From assembly GCA_015698045.1 (NCBI GenBank), contig BLAL01000043.1, positions 1,550,001 to 1,614,000 on the forward strand: a stretch of 64,000 nt of DNA. Reading direction: 5' to 3'. Of this stretch, positions 36,010 through 47,818 are shown in pieces (position 1 is the stretch's first letter; each line of letters opens with the position of its first letter). The notes beneath the pieces are model-generated. The model saw nothing but the letters and a program-made list of their open reading frames with translations. It ran no database searches and was not told the DNA's origin. This stretch comes from Rhizophagus clarus (lineage: Eukaryota; Glomeromycota; Glomeromycetes; Glomerales; Glomeraceae). The position numbers and the translations under genes were made by a program.

Positions 36010-36738
36010 ATGCCGCACTATGCTTCACCACAACAACTTCATAATCATGTCTCACGGTTATTTACTGGAAAAATTATAAAATCTCTTCCAGTATGGTATT
36101 CAGCCATGAAAAATTTTCCACCAGGTCAAAGTTTATTACGTAGTCCTCTACAATTTCGTGAGGATAACTTACAAAAACATAATTTGCGCCTTCGGCTTAA
36201 TACAAAGTCACGTTCTCAAAAACATTTGAAAACAAAAATTTCGAGACCACAAAAAATTTATTATATGTTAGACACTTTGCGTAAAGATTTTTATCGTGAT
36301 CATCCATATGAATTATTAAGACCACAAATTTTGATAGAACAGGATGATGGATTTGTAGAGAAGAATTTGGATAATTTAAAATTTCCTTGTCGAGTTAGCG
36401 GCGAAAAGTGAAGTTTTTATTTGATGTTTTTCTTTTTTGTAAAAATCTAGAAAAACATTTGCTAATGTAATTTTTTTTTTAGTGTCATTAAATATCAAGA
36501 ATATTTAATAAAAAAGAAAGGGATGAAAAAAAATGATGCGTATATTCAAGCATGCAATGAATTTTATAAAATTCGAGCAAGAGAAGAAGTAGCAGAACGT
36601 GTTGCAGAAGAACAAGCATTATTATTTGGAGCTAGAGGAGGCCAATCTCAAACAGAAAGATCTTTATGGTTGGAGCATAAAAATCTTCAAAAATCTGAAC
36701 CACAAATTATTACTCAAGTTTTAAGAATTGTTTCTTAA
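36010..36738 (+). CDS. mitochondrial small ribosomal subunit protein mS23 (Rsm25 family)
   Basis: Two exons, 36010-36407 and 36483-36738, GT-AG, giving 217 residues. It fits the fungal mS23/Rsm25 (MRP-S25) family. The N-terminus has GKIIKSLPVWYSAMKNFPPG (P-WY-....PP). The centre has RPQKIYYMLDTLRKDFYRDH and PYELLRP. The second exon has KYQEYLIKKKGM followed by EFYKIRAREEVAERVAEEQA and LFGARGG. It is a structural protein of the mitochondrial 37S subunit, encoded in the nucleus. The ATG at 36010 is chosen because the family starts about 15-20 residues before the PVWY motif; an upstream in-frame ATG would add an unlikely leader. It converges with the DUF924 gene, with 63 bp between their ends. 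Confidence 0.85.
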
Positions 36739-36801
36739 ACACAGTCATTAACTAGATGTTAATAAATTAAATAATTATAATAAATATAATTTATTAAATT
36801 A

Positions 36802-37825
36802 TTATCTACCACTTTCAAGATAATTTATTTCTTCTTTTGTAGATTCTCTATTCAAATATTGATTTCTGTGAGGAAATCTGCCAAATTTTTCTATTACAAT
36901 TTTATGCTGATCAGCAAAATCGGCAAAACTTTTTATTATTTCTGAATAAATCTTTAAATAAAAGAAGCTATTAGTTGTCATTTAAAAATAAAAATTAATA
37001 AATTTCCTCTTTTTTATTTAAATACCTCAGGTGCAGTATCAACATTCCATCGATTCTTTTGTACGCTAATTTCTTGATCTTTCAAATTTTCAGAATGTTC
37101 AAATGGCTATAACGATAAATTTTAATAATAAGAAAATATTTAAATATTCAAATTACTTTTTTTTTTTTAAAAAAAAAAAAAAGAGGTAAAGTAACAATTA
37201 CTAAATAAATGAAGGGTCTTTGAATTGGATGCAAAATTTCATCCCATTTACGATCTACACAATATTTAGCAACTTCCAATGCAATTGGATCAAAATCGAC
37301 GAATGGCCTTTTAGTTTTACGAAATATATTACGAGGGATTTGATCGAGTAAAATTGTTAATCCCAAAGTTCCCTTTAATATAAAATCATTTAATATTGCA
37401 TTTAATGTAATCATATCCTTAAAATGTAAATACCTCTGGGGTTTGTTTCATTTCATCGATATAACTTCTTTCCTCAAAAATTTCTTTTATTTCTTGACCG
37501 AAATTGTTTCTACATTCATTATCAATTAATTCACCACCGGCGAACCAAAATTGTATTAATGAAGGTGGGAATGGTTGTCCATCAACGAATCCTAACGGTG
37601 TATCAATAAAGAAAAAAAGAAAAACTATACCAACCAAAACAATCTTCAAGAATAAACAATCCATTTACATGTTGACAATTAATTAAATATTTTCTAATAC
37701 TATCATTGATACCTTAAGATACTTTGCTTAAATTATTTTTGTGTATTTATTATCATATTAAAATACAAACCTTTAAACCAAAACGAAAGAATTCTATTTT
37801 GCAATTGAGCTGCTGCGGATGACAT
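36802..37825 (-). CDS. DUF924 family protein
   Basis: Five exons on the minus strand: 37825-37771, 37591-37434, 37417-37202, 37106-37026, 36951-36802; 219 residues. DUF924 signatures: ILSFWF near the start, FWFAGGELIDNECRNNFG, then LGLTILLDQIPRNIFR, DFDPIALEVAK, RPFIYL, and the end KFGRFPHRNQYL followed by STKEEINYL. The family is found in bacteria and fungi, is all-helical and distantly TPR-like, and has no established reaction. A T12A14 palindrome sits inside intron 3 (37157-37182). The second intron is only 16 bases between the GT at 37433 and the next exon at 37417. This is too short to splice, so the donor/acceptor here may be wrong, or these 16 bases may hide a sequence or frame error. 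The other junctions look sound. Confidence 0.8.
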
Positions 37826-38898
37826 TTTTAAAAGAGAATAATTGCTGTGTAAATCATGGTCGATTACTAATTATCGTTACATTAATACCAATTTTGACAC
37901 GGAATGTCATTGGTTAATAAATGAAAAAGTCGTGTAACTAAATATTTCCCGAGTTAAAAGTTAATTAAGCTTTTTTTGTAAAAAAAAAACTCATTGTTGA
38001 AAATTCATTACAAAGCATATGGAAGATGTAAGAACAAATCATTCACGCAGGAAAATTAAAAAACAAGTCAATTGCTTCGCATATAATTTTAATTGGTAGA
38101 GAATGACACAAAAAAGGAAATACACTTGCAATGAATGAACCGCAGGCGCTTTAATTGATTGGATGAAATAAATGCACAATTTTCATTTCTCACTTCTACT
38201 CGGAAAAATATGCAAACTTTAAAGCCACGATTCCACAATTCATTATTCTTTTAATTTAAACTCAAAATCGTTTGCATGTGGATTCATATGGAGATAAGAC
38301 ATAACGTGAATGGCGCATTGGAAGTTTGGGACGGAATTGGGAAAAATCATTATTTTAAACTTTTGCTTCTACTTTTTTTTTTTAAAAAAAAAACGCTCTT
38401 TCGCTTCTGTGAGATCTCTTCTAAAGAAAATTGTTATTTCTTTATAATAATTATTATCTTTATATAATTATTCAATATCTCATCAGAATTTTTTTTTTTT
38501 TTAATTCGTTCTGATGGCAACATATTGCATAATTCGCTTGTGTTACATAAGATAAACCAACCATTGTCTCTAATAATGTTAATTCGTGCTCCGAATATTA
38601 GATCTATCACCGGAACTATTTATAGATGAACCAGTGTAAACATGCGTACTACCAAATATAGAAAAAAATATTATAAATAAACTAATCAGAAATTATCGGT
38701 CTTGCCATCAACTCTCCTTTTTTCCCTTCTCTGCGAGAAGCCTTTACCTTCCTTTCTTTTCCTTTTTTTTTTAACTTTATACATTCTTTTTCATTTTCTA
38801 TTTGTTTTCATCTCATGGAATAAAAATAACCATTGTTATTCTATTCTTATATATAAAGACTGCGTCTTTTAATTTATACAATTGTATATACATATAAA
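37826..38898. other. intergenic region with core promoter
   Basis: About 1.07 kb between the divergent DUF924 and membrane-protein genes. A T11A10 palindrome lies at 38373-38393. No gene recognised; a 63-codon frame at 38276 runs into low-complexity sequence. Confidence 0.5.
38846..38857 (+). promoter_or_regulatory. candidate TATA box
   Basis: TTATATATAAAG lies about 45 bases before the ATG at 38899, on the sense strand of the membrane-protein gene. Suggestive only, given the AT-rich background. Confidence 0.35.
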
Positions 38899-40490
38899 AT
38901 GTCTACCTCAAATTTTTGCGAGTGAGTTTTTTGTTTTTTTTTTTTTAATTAATTCCCTTTTATCTTATCAATCAATGTTAATTGCTTTTTATTAATTATT
39001 AAAGATTCACTTACAGCATACGTAACTGCGAAGGGTCAAAAGAATATAGAATTTTGTATATAATTTCGATAATTGTGTGGTTTATCCCTTGTATATTTTC
39101 TTTTTCTTTAATTTATTGGAAATTAAGATATCGAAAGAATTTAAAATTATTTAATGATAGATTATTTTCACCTGTAGAAGGTTTTCTGATATGGTGTGGA
39201 ATTAGTAGTTTTGGTAAGAAATTAGTATATTTTTTTTTTAATTTGTATTCTTTTCATGACGTTGATTATCTTATTAACTAATAATTATATAGCGCGTATA
39301 ATCTACTGTTTTGTAATGCTTTTTAATTCCTTTTCTGGATATCCCGTAATTCGTGATTTAATCTCTACATTCAGCTGGTTACCAGGATTCATGGGGATTC
39401 ATAGTTTCATAGCAGGAATGTTTCAATCTATACTACGGATGAAATTTGAACAATTTACAACATCGCCTTCACATCGGACATTTGAAAGTGTAATTAATGA
39501 AAATAATGATAATAGAAATAGATCAACAACAGTGTGGATTCCAAAGGGTTATCAAGTGACCATTACTTTTTGGACTTTAATTATTTTACTTTTTGCTTTA
39601 ACTACGACATTCTCTATTATAATGGGATTAAATCGAAACATTGTACGAGATAATAATGCTTTTGCAAAACATAATAAAGCATTTTTATATGCCAATGGTT
39701 TTTTACACGGAACTTTTTGGTTTAATTGTACTCTAGTTATCATCATCTTAATATATCATGGAAGAAATTTAGTAAGAATGATTAAAGAAAGTTTCGCACT
39801 GACAGGAATTCAAGATGCAAGCAATAGAAATGTCTCTGAAAGAATAAAGGGAAGACTGGAAAATGCAAAAATTGCTTTCGAAGCGTATGTTATTAAGGTA
39901 TGCTTTATTTCGAATTATTATTATTATTTTTATTTTTGACGATCTTTTGACACTACTTTTTTTTTTTAATTTAGATACGCATTTTTAATTATAGTATCTT
40001 TATTTTGATGTTATGGTAACGGTTCCTATCAATTTTATATATGTCATTGCTTTTAAATTAAAGTTCACTCAAATGACTTTTTTTATATAGGTTCAGTATT
40101 TCTTTAATTCCTATTACCGTAATTTATGAAAAGTTGTTTAGCGCTCTTTGGGTTGGCTTGTTGTTTACTGCAGTTTCAAATTTTTTAACCCCAACATGTC
40201 TTCTCGCAGTCTTAATCGGAATTTTAAAAGCGTAAGTAAAAATGATTGGTTTACCTTGTCGAGTCATTGATAACATAATTATCTTATTAATTCATATATT
40301 AATTTCAACTTTAATAGAGAATTGAATCCAGATCAGGAAGAGGGTTTGTATTTATTTATCAAAGATACTTATCATCATATTATTTTTGATTAATTGTTTA
40401 TTTATTTATCTTCTAGCCACCGCAGCAGCTGTTATTGAACTCAATGAGATGAATTCATATTTTTCAGACGTTGATTCTTCCGAAGTATAA
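38899..40490 (+). CDS. predicted seven-helix membrane protein, family unknown
   Basis: Seven exons: 38899-38921, 39005-39213, 39293-39897, 39975-40015, 40091-40231, 40318-40343, 40417-40490; all GT-AG and in frame, 372 residues. I count seven hydrophobic segments: about 24-46, 67-88, 100-121, 166-190, 208-232, 280-305 and 310-335. The 3-4 and 5-6 loops are polar and about 45 residues long; the second is rich in basic and acidic residues (NVSERIKGRLENAKIAFEAY). A short acidic tail ends the protein (SDVDSSEV). The N-terminus is short, with two cysteines and no signal peptide. The topology is like that of a G-protein-coupled receptor, but I see no diagnostic motif, so this is topology-based inference only. 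Exons 4 and 6 are very small, and their choice rests on frame and splice signals. Confidence 0.7.
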
Positions 40491-41141
40491 AAAAAATAAA
40501 TAAAAAAAAAAAGAATAAAACAAAAAAGATAAAAAAATATTTATAAACGAATGAGAGTAATAAAGATAAATAAAGATTAAATTTGAATAATAGTAACTTA
40601 TATATAATATAATTAGTAAAATAGTAACTTATATAGTAAATAATAATAACAATAATAGTAAAAATTATAATAGTAAAATAGTGGTAATAATGTAATAATT
40701 AGTAATAATAATAGTTGAAATTTTTTTTGAAATTTATTAATCACAATTGGAATGTGTTTGATGAAATTTCGAAAGAATTCATAACAATAATAATATAAAA
40801 GAGGGTAAAATATTTATTTTATTTTGATTATTGTAATTAGTATTCATTAAAATAGAATACTATTATAAGAATCAGAAGATAAATTTTTATTTCTCTTTTA
40901 ACAAAGAATGTATAAAGAATAAAGTATATAGATTATATAGCGATAGAATTAATAAAGGAAGGAAGGATTTCCCAAATTTTTTTTAAATGCTTGTTACACA
41001 CTTTACTCAGATCATGTGATCTGATGATGATATCACACAATAATTTACATATTATAAGTATTATAACTTTTTTTTTTGCTTATTTTATTTTAGCGATAAA
41101 TACTAACGTTAGATTATATTATAATACTTAACGCAAATACC

Positions 41142-42206
41142 TTATTCAGTTGGTTTATCATTTTTAGGTTCATCAACTCTAGTTTCATTAGCTTTAGGTT
41201 TATCATCATCAGATTTGTCAGTTTCAAGCTCAGGAACAACACTTTTACCACCATAAATAGTAGGTAAATTTTCTTCGGGAATTAATTTTAACAGAGAATC
41301 TTTAACTCCACTAGCAGAAGTTACAATAAATTTCTTTTTTGTTTGTTCAGACAAGAACATTGAAACAAATTTAAATACTAAATCTCCCCACCAAGGCACA
41401 TTAACGAAAAATTTCGCCGCCTATAAATATAAAAATGAAAATATCATTAACTTTATAAAGAAAAAAACGAAGAAGGAAAAAAATATTACAACAATAATAA
41501 ATAAATTTACCAAGAATTCTGGATAATTATCTTGTAAAATTTGAGAAACGCTTTTACTTGCAGTTTTAACAGTACTATCATAACTTGAATAAGCGACTAA
41601 GTTATAATCATGTACTTGAATCATTTGATCAACATTAACAAAATCAAGTAATTGAACTCCTTTTTCCATTAATTGTATACGCCATCTAAGGAATCGATCC
41701 AACTCGCCAAAAACTTGATTATTATTGAGACCTCCATAAAGATTATAAGTAGCTGGACGATTTTCCTTATCATGTTTATGAATGAATCCAACTTTTCTAA
41801 ATATTGAAGCAGGAAAAGTTTCAGAAAGCAATTCATCAACTTTAAATTCAATTCTCCATTTAATTGATTTTATCAACATTTCTTTCGTTTGATCTGAATC
41901 AAAATTTCTATAAAAATGATATTAATATTATGTATTATGTATTATGAAATTTAAAACAAACTTTTTATTTTGTATAATTAATTACCTGGCTTTTAAAAAT
42001 TTAATAAGAATGACGTCTAGTCTTTTATCATTGGAATCTTTATTCAAATCAACGCCCCAAAGAGTGTAATTCTGTACATCGGCTCCTTTTAAAATATCGG
42101 GAATATGCGTTTTAAATTCTTCTACCTTTTTCTTCTCTTCATCAGTAAATTTATCAAAAATTGGATTATTAGTCGAAGTAGTTGAAGTAGTTTGTGTTTC
42201 GGCCAT
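41142..42206 (-). CDS. Sec14-like phosphatidylinositol transfer protein, Sfh5 type
   Basis: Three exons on the minus strand: 42206-41986, 41907-41511, 41420-41142; 298 residues. N-terminal CRAL-TRIO helices have LWGVDLN and a split IKFLKARNFD. The lipid-binding CRAL-TRIO domain follows: KVGFIHKHDKENRPATYNLYGG, then the long helix FLRWRIQLMEKGVQLLDFV, then ILQDNYPEFL, KFFVNVPWWGDLVFKF and LPTIYGG. The combination of LWGVDL and FINVPWW-type motifs fits the Sfh5 branch, which binds phosphatidylinositol (haem in some yeast members) at the ER and cell periphery. The C-terminal 35 residues are a charged Asp/Lys/Glu tail not typical of the core fold. The gene converges with the membrane-protein gene. 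Confidence 0.88.
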
Positions 42207-44699
42207 AATTATAATTTCGATGATTTAATTCACTGTACAAATTAATATACATTAATAAACTTTATTAATCATCCACAATTCATTCATTTTATGATCAATT
42301 TACCTTTTTTTTTCAAAAATAAAAAACAAACCATTTTAAAAAGATGGATGAATTATGATTTAAATAAATATTCGTAATTACTAATTGGTATTACATTAAA
42401 AGTCAGCTTTTTTATTGTGGAACAGATACAAGGGGGATCAGGGGGATCAGGGGATCGAATTGGCTACAACAATTATGATTGCCTTAATTACAATCATCAC
42501 ACTGCGTATTTGGCTCCTTTTTTGAAATTGCGAAAAGCATCTTTGACATATAATAAAATTCTTTAATATGGTAGTTTATTAAAAGAGGTTTATTGTAATA
42601 TTATTCTGGAAATGATAGATTGACCAATTAGGACTATAATAGTTTAAAAATTACAAATGTAAAAAAACTGTCTGACTCGTCAAAAAATCTGCTATACACG
42701 GGCTTATAAATTATAATATTTATTTCGATTTCGATTTTTCTAATGGAACGGACGAGCGAGACTTTGTGTTACATTGTTAACCTAAGGTAGAACGTATAGT
42801 CTGATCAATTTGGCAATTAATACACATGAATCTGATATTTCTTAAAAAAGTTCTTTTATTTATAATCTTAATATTTTAATTGCATAAACATAAATTTATT
42901 CAATATTGTGATCATTGCGTCAGGCAGTTCATTGAACGTCGCGTCTTCTTCAATAAACATGCCTACTTCTACATTAATAGATATTCGGATGGATGATAAA
43001 TAGTATCAATAATAGATCTTAGTATTATTTTTTTTAAAAAAAATTACAATAGATTATTTACCTATTCTTGCTTAATTTCTCATTGAGCGTCTTTATTTCT
43101 CTCTGCATTAAATATTCGAATAAATTTAAACAATAGATTATCAGTTATGTAATAATTTTTTTTAAAAAAAAATAATAATTATCCTTACTTGTTTAATTTC
43201 CTCCAATATAGTTAGCTCTTCGTAACTTAAAGAAGTTAAATTAATCTTTTAGAAGGAGGCCCTGCCAATTGTTGGCAGCGGAAATACATTTAAATTAAAT
43301 ATTGTTTTAGTAATTAATTATAACATCTATATTTTCAGAGATTCCCGAGCAAGAAAAAAAGGAAAGAGAAAAAACATACTGCTTTTTAACGTTGTTAATA
43401 AGTGAAAATATTTCTTCATATTTACGTTTTAAACTGATTGAAAAATATTTTACAAGTTGTTTCAATAAAAAAGACCGAGGCTTTGTAGTTTGTACTGAAT
43501 AAAAATATCAGACAAAATTCCACGCCTTTTTCTTTTTTTGGTAAATCTTCACGCGTTCATATTTAAGTATTTGCAACCCAGACTCGGCGTGAAAAATCCG
43601 GGTTTTCCGATAAATTTCTAATAAATCCGGTAAATTTTTATAATCTCGATCATGGTGCAGGCGGGAAAAAGCCGGTTAAAAAAACTAATTACCGGAATTT
43701 TTATACTTTACCGGTTTTCAAGTTTTTTTTCACGCTGCGCTGAACCCAGTGATTTTTTTTCAGTATATTTCATTGGTTAGTAATGTAAAATTTATCAATT
43801 TATTATTAAAGCATTAAATGCTCGTTCTATTAACGATCATTAAAAAAGCTATAATTTTTTATTGAAAAAATTCCTTGTCCCTTTATGAGTTGTGATGAAA
43901 TTTTGGGAATTCACGTATGAAAAAATTTTTTTTCGACTTTTTGGAGATTTTTAATCAAAATTAATAAACTATTCTATTGATTCGTGTTTTTATTAAATTA
44001 TATGAAAATAAATATGTACATTTAAAAAAATATTTACATCTAAACATTTGTCTAAATGAATAATTGTAACACTACTTATAACGCGCACATTAAACGTACC
44101 ATTCCTCGCTACAAATCCTTACCCCACTCTATATATATGAACTATTGATCTACTAAGGAAATTTTTATTTGATTTTGGAAACTTGTAAAATTACTTAACT
44201 AAAGAATTTAACTGATAAATTCATGTGAGTAACGTTGATCAATTATGTTCCATTAAGAATATCGAAAATTCACATAATGGATCAATATTAATATGCGTGA
44301 CTGTTGGTATACGTCATTATAATAAAGTGACTTCTTCAATGTTCACCCTTCCTTTAACTAAACCCACTTTCGGTAAAAGAAAAAGTGATTACGAATTGTC
44401 ACTAATTTTTGTAAATCGCATAGATTGATCAATAGAAATGGTTATTTCTTAGTTATAATAAAATGAAAATTTCATTCTTATAAAAAAAAACTCAATTCAT
44501 TGTAAACTTCGATCGCTTTGACCATCATTTTTTTTTTTTTTTTTTTTGAAGAATTTTTAAGTGAGAAACGACGCTAGAAAACATGTATAAAAAATTACGA
44601 TTAAATGCACTTACTTTATTTAAAAACATCATCCCCCTAAATACGTTGAGCCTCCGACCACTACACCAATACTGACTCACAAATTTTGAGTAATAAAAG
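42207..44699. other. intergenic region, AT-rich
   Basis: About 2.5 kb without a supported gene. It holds two small T/A palindromes (43028-43043 and about 43158-43171), a short GGGGGATCA repeat (42432-42456) and a possible inverted-repeat element at 43579-43742. A 67-codon frame at 44225 begins only with GTG and is not supported. Confidence 0.5.
43579..43742. mobile_element. possible small inverted-repeat element
   Basis: The left end CAGACTCGGCGTGAAAAA and the complement of the right end CAGCGCAGCGTGAAAAAA match imperfectly. The interior has repeated CCGG(T/A)AA units and is richer in G+C than the flanks. No clean target duplication is seen. Confidence 0.4.
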
Positions 44700-46221
44700 T
44701 TATTTTAATTTTGGTATTCTTGTTAAGAACGTCATATGAAAATAACTCGCTATAACCTTCATGATTTTGTGCGGATTACGCCCAGTTTGTATTATAGTAG
44801 AAAGTATCAATTCAAACAATGGGCTCATTAACTGTTCTAAATATCTCGTCGTCGCTTGTTCCCCATCAGATAAGTAATATGCTCCAATATAAGCTTCAAA
44901 TGCATCTGCTACTTTCTTAGTAACACTATTCCCTTGCATATGATTTTTTTTGTCAAGTCCAAGTGTCAAAGAATATGCAGCAAGCAATTTGTTTGAAACC
45001 AAAAAAGTAGTTACAACTTTAATATCTGAGGGAGTGTAATATCGGAGATATTTAGCAGTCGCGAATCTCAAGACACAAAACATGAGGACCTTATCACCGA
45101 GATATTCAAGCCTTTCCCATTCATTTCGATAATGTAAAAATCCCGTTGCCCAAGTACGTAAAACATGATTTGTAATATGAGGAAATGGGAGGAGATCCTT
45201 TCTCCACACTGATGGATCATCATCTGTATACATTAAATAATTAATTTAAACTGATTTAATTCTGTTTTAAGATATAAATAAACAGAAGCTTACAAATTTC
45301 ATCTTTTTCGATTTTCCGTCGATAAGATTTCTCTTCTATTTCTCCTACTTTTGTTGGTTTAATTCCACGCTTCCTCTTTCTAGATATACTTCCATCATCT
45401 GGCACGATTGGAATAAACATTTCATCATCAGTATCTTCAGCTGTTTCTCTGGCCTTTCTTGCTCTCTCAAATTCATCTCTTCCTATTTCAATACAATCAT
45501 TATCGTCCAAAGACATCATTTTCTTTAATTCCTGAATTTCTTCTTCATCAGAATCGATCTCAATGACCCTTGTTTCGTCCTCTTCATCATCACTATCCAA
45601 CACAATAATAGGTAATTCCCAATTGTCACCAATTTTAATTCCACTTGAATAATTTTCTTTGCGTGACTCTTCTGTTACTAGTACAGATTTTCCCTTATCA
45701 TTAATAAAAGAACCAATTAAATTATTATTCTGTTGATTTACCGGTATCTCATTTTTAATCAAAGTAACCCGAGGATTCACAGAAATACTCTTATCTGTTG
45801 AAGTCTCGCCCCTTTGAGAATTCAACTTATCAATTGGAACGTTATAAATACTACTCATCGGTATTTCTTTATTTGTTGAGATGTTCAAATTGTGAGACGT
45901 ATTAATAATACTCATATTATTATTTTGAGTCATTGGTATTTCTTTATTAGAAGAATCTTTGAAAATTTTAGACATAGTTTCGATCACATTATGAAGTTCA
46001 GTCATCAAACCTTTCTCCGAATCCATCATTTTATTGACATCCTCTAAAGACATTCCAGATAAAGTTCCCAACATTGTTGTGAAAGTATGGGTTAGTCGAG
46101 ACAAATCCTCTCTTTGAACATTAGAATCAGAATTGATAGGATTAGACTTTTGAGCATTAGATTCTGTTCCTGCGTCATCATCGATTATTATTATTTGTTC
46201 TGATTTTCGAACGTTTGACAT
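44700..46221 (-). CDS. RNase III-domain protein with long acidic N-terminus
   Basis: Two exons on the minus strand, 46221-45294 and 45223-44700, GT-AG with a split Tyr codon; 483 residues. The first 300 residues are Ser/Asn/Asp/Glu-rich and probably disordered, ending in a basic stretch (RKRKRGIKPTK) that may act in nuclear localisation. The RNase III domain covers about 325-450. Its signature ERLEYLGDKVL (346-356) keeps the acidic positions E346, E349 and D353, and VADAFEAYIGAYYL (414-427) keeps D416 and E419. The metal-binding residues of a double-stranded RNA endonuclease are therefore present. No double-stranded RNA-binding domain or helicase is visible. By family it cleaves dsRNA in rRNA, snoRNA or small-RNA processing; which of these cannot be told from sequence. 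The protein ends soon after the domain. Confidence 0.85.
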
Positions 46222-46993
46222 GGCACTTTTTGCTAATATATAATTTTATAAAGAATATTAAATAATTAAAGTAATACTATTATTGAAGTATTGTTATTGA
46301 AGTATTGTTATTTTTTATTGTTTCTATATTTTTTTTTTTTTAAAAAAAAAAAAAGAATGAGAGTTAAGTAAATATTAAAAACTCACTTAGTTATAACGAC
46401 TTTACGATACCTTTTTTTTTTTTAAGAAAAAAAAAAACAAAAATAATAATAACAACAATAACAACAAACAACAACAATAATAAACTTAATAATTTAATAA
46501 GATCAAATAAAAAAAATGTCGTTAGAAGGAAAAAAAAATTCCAAAAGTTTTTTGAAAATACCAAAAACTTTTTTTTTTTAAATATATAATATTTTGGCCT
46601 TTTTTTTTTTAAATTAAAAAAAAAAAATTATGTATTATGTTTTATATACACATATACACATATATACCATATATATATTTACGAAAAAAAAAATTATAAG
46701 AAATATAAAAAGAAAATAAAAGAAAAGAAAAGAGAAATAATAAAATAAAAAGGAATATCTTCAAATAAACCTTTATAAACTCACGGTTTTTGGTACTTAA
46801 AAATACAGTATAAAATATTTCGCGAAAACAAAAATAATAGTTTCTTTCATGCGCAAAAATTACGATCCTTTTATATACTCGCCATCGCAATAGATTATGT
46901 GTCACAAATGACGTAAAAAACTATTTATTTTATTATACACTACAAGAAAAACATTTCCTAAATAAGACACATTGAGCAATACAGTAATGATGA
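46222..46993. other. intergenic region rich in T/A-tract palindromes
   Basis: Poly-T runs are followed directly by poly-A runs at 46329-46354 and 46412-46436, with weaker ones near 46569 and 46600-46627. A CAA/TAA simple repeat lies at about 46440-46500. An 87-codon minus-strand frame (46642-46905) is low-complexity and not supported. Confidence 0.6.
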
Positions 46994-47818
46994 TTATTTT
47001 TCAATAAAAATATAATATTTTTGATTGTGTATGGCACTTATTGTGTCATCTAAAGCCTCAAAATCACCCAACAAATCACCGATTTTTTCAGGAAGATACT
47101 TGTTTGTAAAACGATCGTTACACTTTCTATTATAATTACCATTAATTTGAAAAAATATTTTTTTATAAATTGTTGAAGGTGAAGGTGGGAATAAAGTTAG
47201 ATCTTTTACCCGCTTTTTCCATTCGTCATTAAGGACATCATGATGGCTCGCGTTATTACACCTGTGAATGTAATCATCAAGAATTGTACTGTTAACGATT
47301 GAAGATAATCCAAAAAAGAATTTAATATATCTTTCATTCAATGAAGACCTCGCTCTTTCAGAAAGCCTTTCGAAAGAAGGTTCACTTATGAATTTTTGAT
47401 AACTATTTAAAATAAGTTTTGATGATTCTTTATAAAGACTTTTAAAATTATAAGTATCAGCCAAGAAAAATGATAACATTGGATCTCTACGAAAGTTATT
47501 TTCAAGAAATTTCTCGCAAGCCGTAGTTGCAGATTCTACCATAAATTTATCAGAAATTCTCAGCAAACTTTCGACATTATTCCAAGTAATTGTTACATGT
47601 TTTTGAGGATAAATAAATGAAAGTAAATTGTTAAATTCTTGTGCATTCTCTTGTTCTATCTCAAGTCTTGGAATCTTTTCTTCGCAAGAATAAATGTTAT
47701 GACTGATCATATCTTTAAATACATCGGAAGCGAGACTTAATATTTTCTTATGTATCTTAAATGAGATATTCTCTACAATTACTAGAATATCTCCATCAGA
47801 ATAAGTATGTGTTGGCAT
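46994..47818 (-). CDS. BTB/POZ domain protein (head-to-head pair, left copy)
   Basis: Single-exon gene of 274 residues. The BTB domain occupies about residues 8-105: DGDILVIVENISFKIHKKIL, SDVFKDM, LLSFIYPQ, LLRISDKFMVESA. A helical BACK-like part follows, with FLENNFRRDPMLSFFLADTY. Proteins of this type often serve as substrate adaptors for Cullin-3 ubiquitin ligases; this is inferred. The neighbour at 48230 has the same layout (DGDIL, IYP, NFKKNPMFAFYLAEKY) and similar length, so the two are duplicated paralogues in opposite orientation. Confidence 0.85.
   Translation of the reverse strand: MPTHTYSDGDILVIVENISFKIHKKILSLASDVFKDMISHNIYSCEEKIPRLEIEQENAQEFNNLLSFIYPQKHVTITWNNVESLLRISDKFMVESATTACEKFLENNFRRDPMLSFFLADTYNFKSLYKESSKLILNSYQKFISEPSFERLSERARSSLNERYIKFFFGLSSIVNSTILDDYIHRCNNASHHDVLNDEWKKRVKDLTLFPPSPSTIYKKIFFQINGNYNRKCNDRFTNKYLPEKIGDLLGDFEALDDTISAIHNQKYYIFIEK

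Noticed and set aside
44225-44428. 67-codon plus-strand ORF
   Set aside because: It starts only with GTG and shows no family pattern.
44636-44682. tRNA-like D-arm (GGTGTAGTGGTCGGAGGCTC) on the minus strand
   Set aside because: Only the D-arm/A-box-like part is present. No anticodon stem, T-arm or B box follows, so it is not called as tRNA.
46642-46905. 87-codon minus-strand ORF
   Set aside because: Low-complexity Phe/Leu/Tyr-rich translation of AT repeats.
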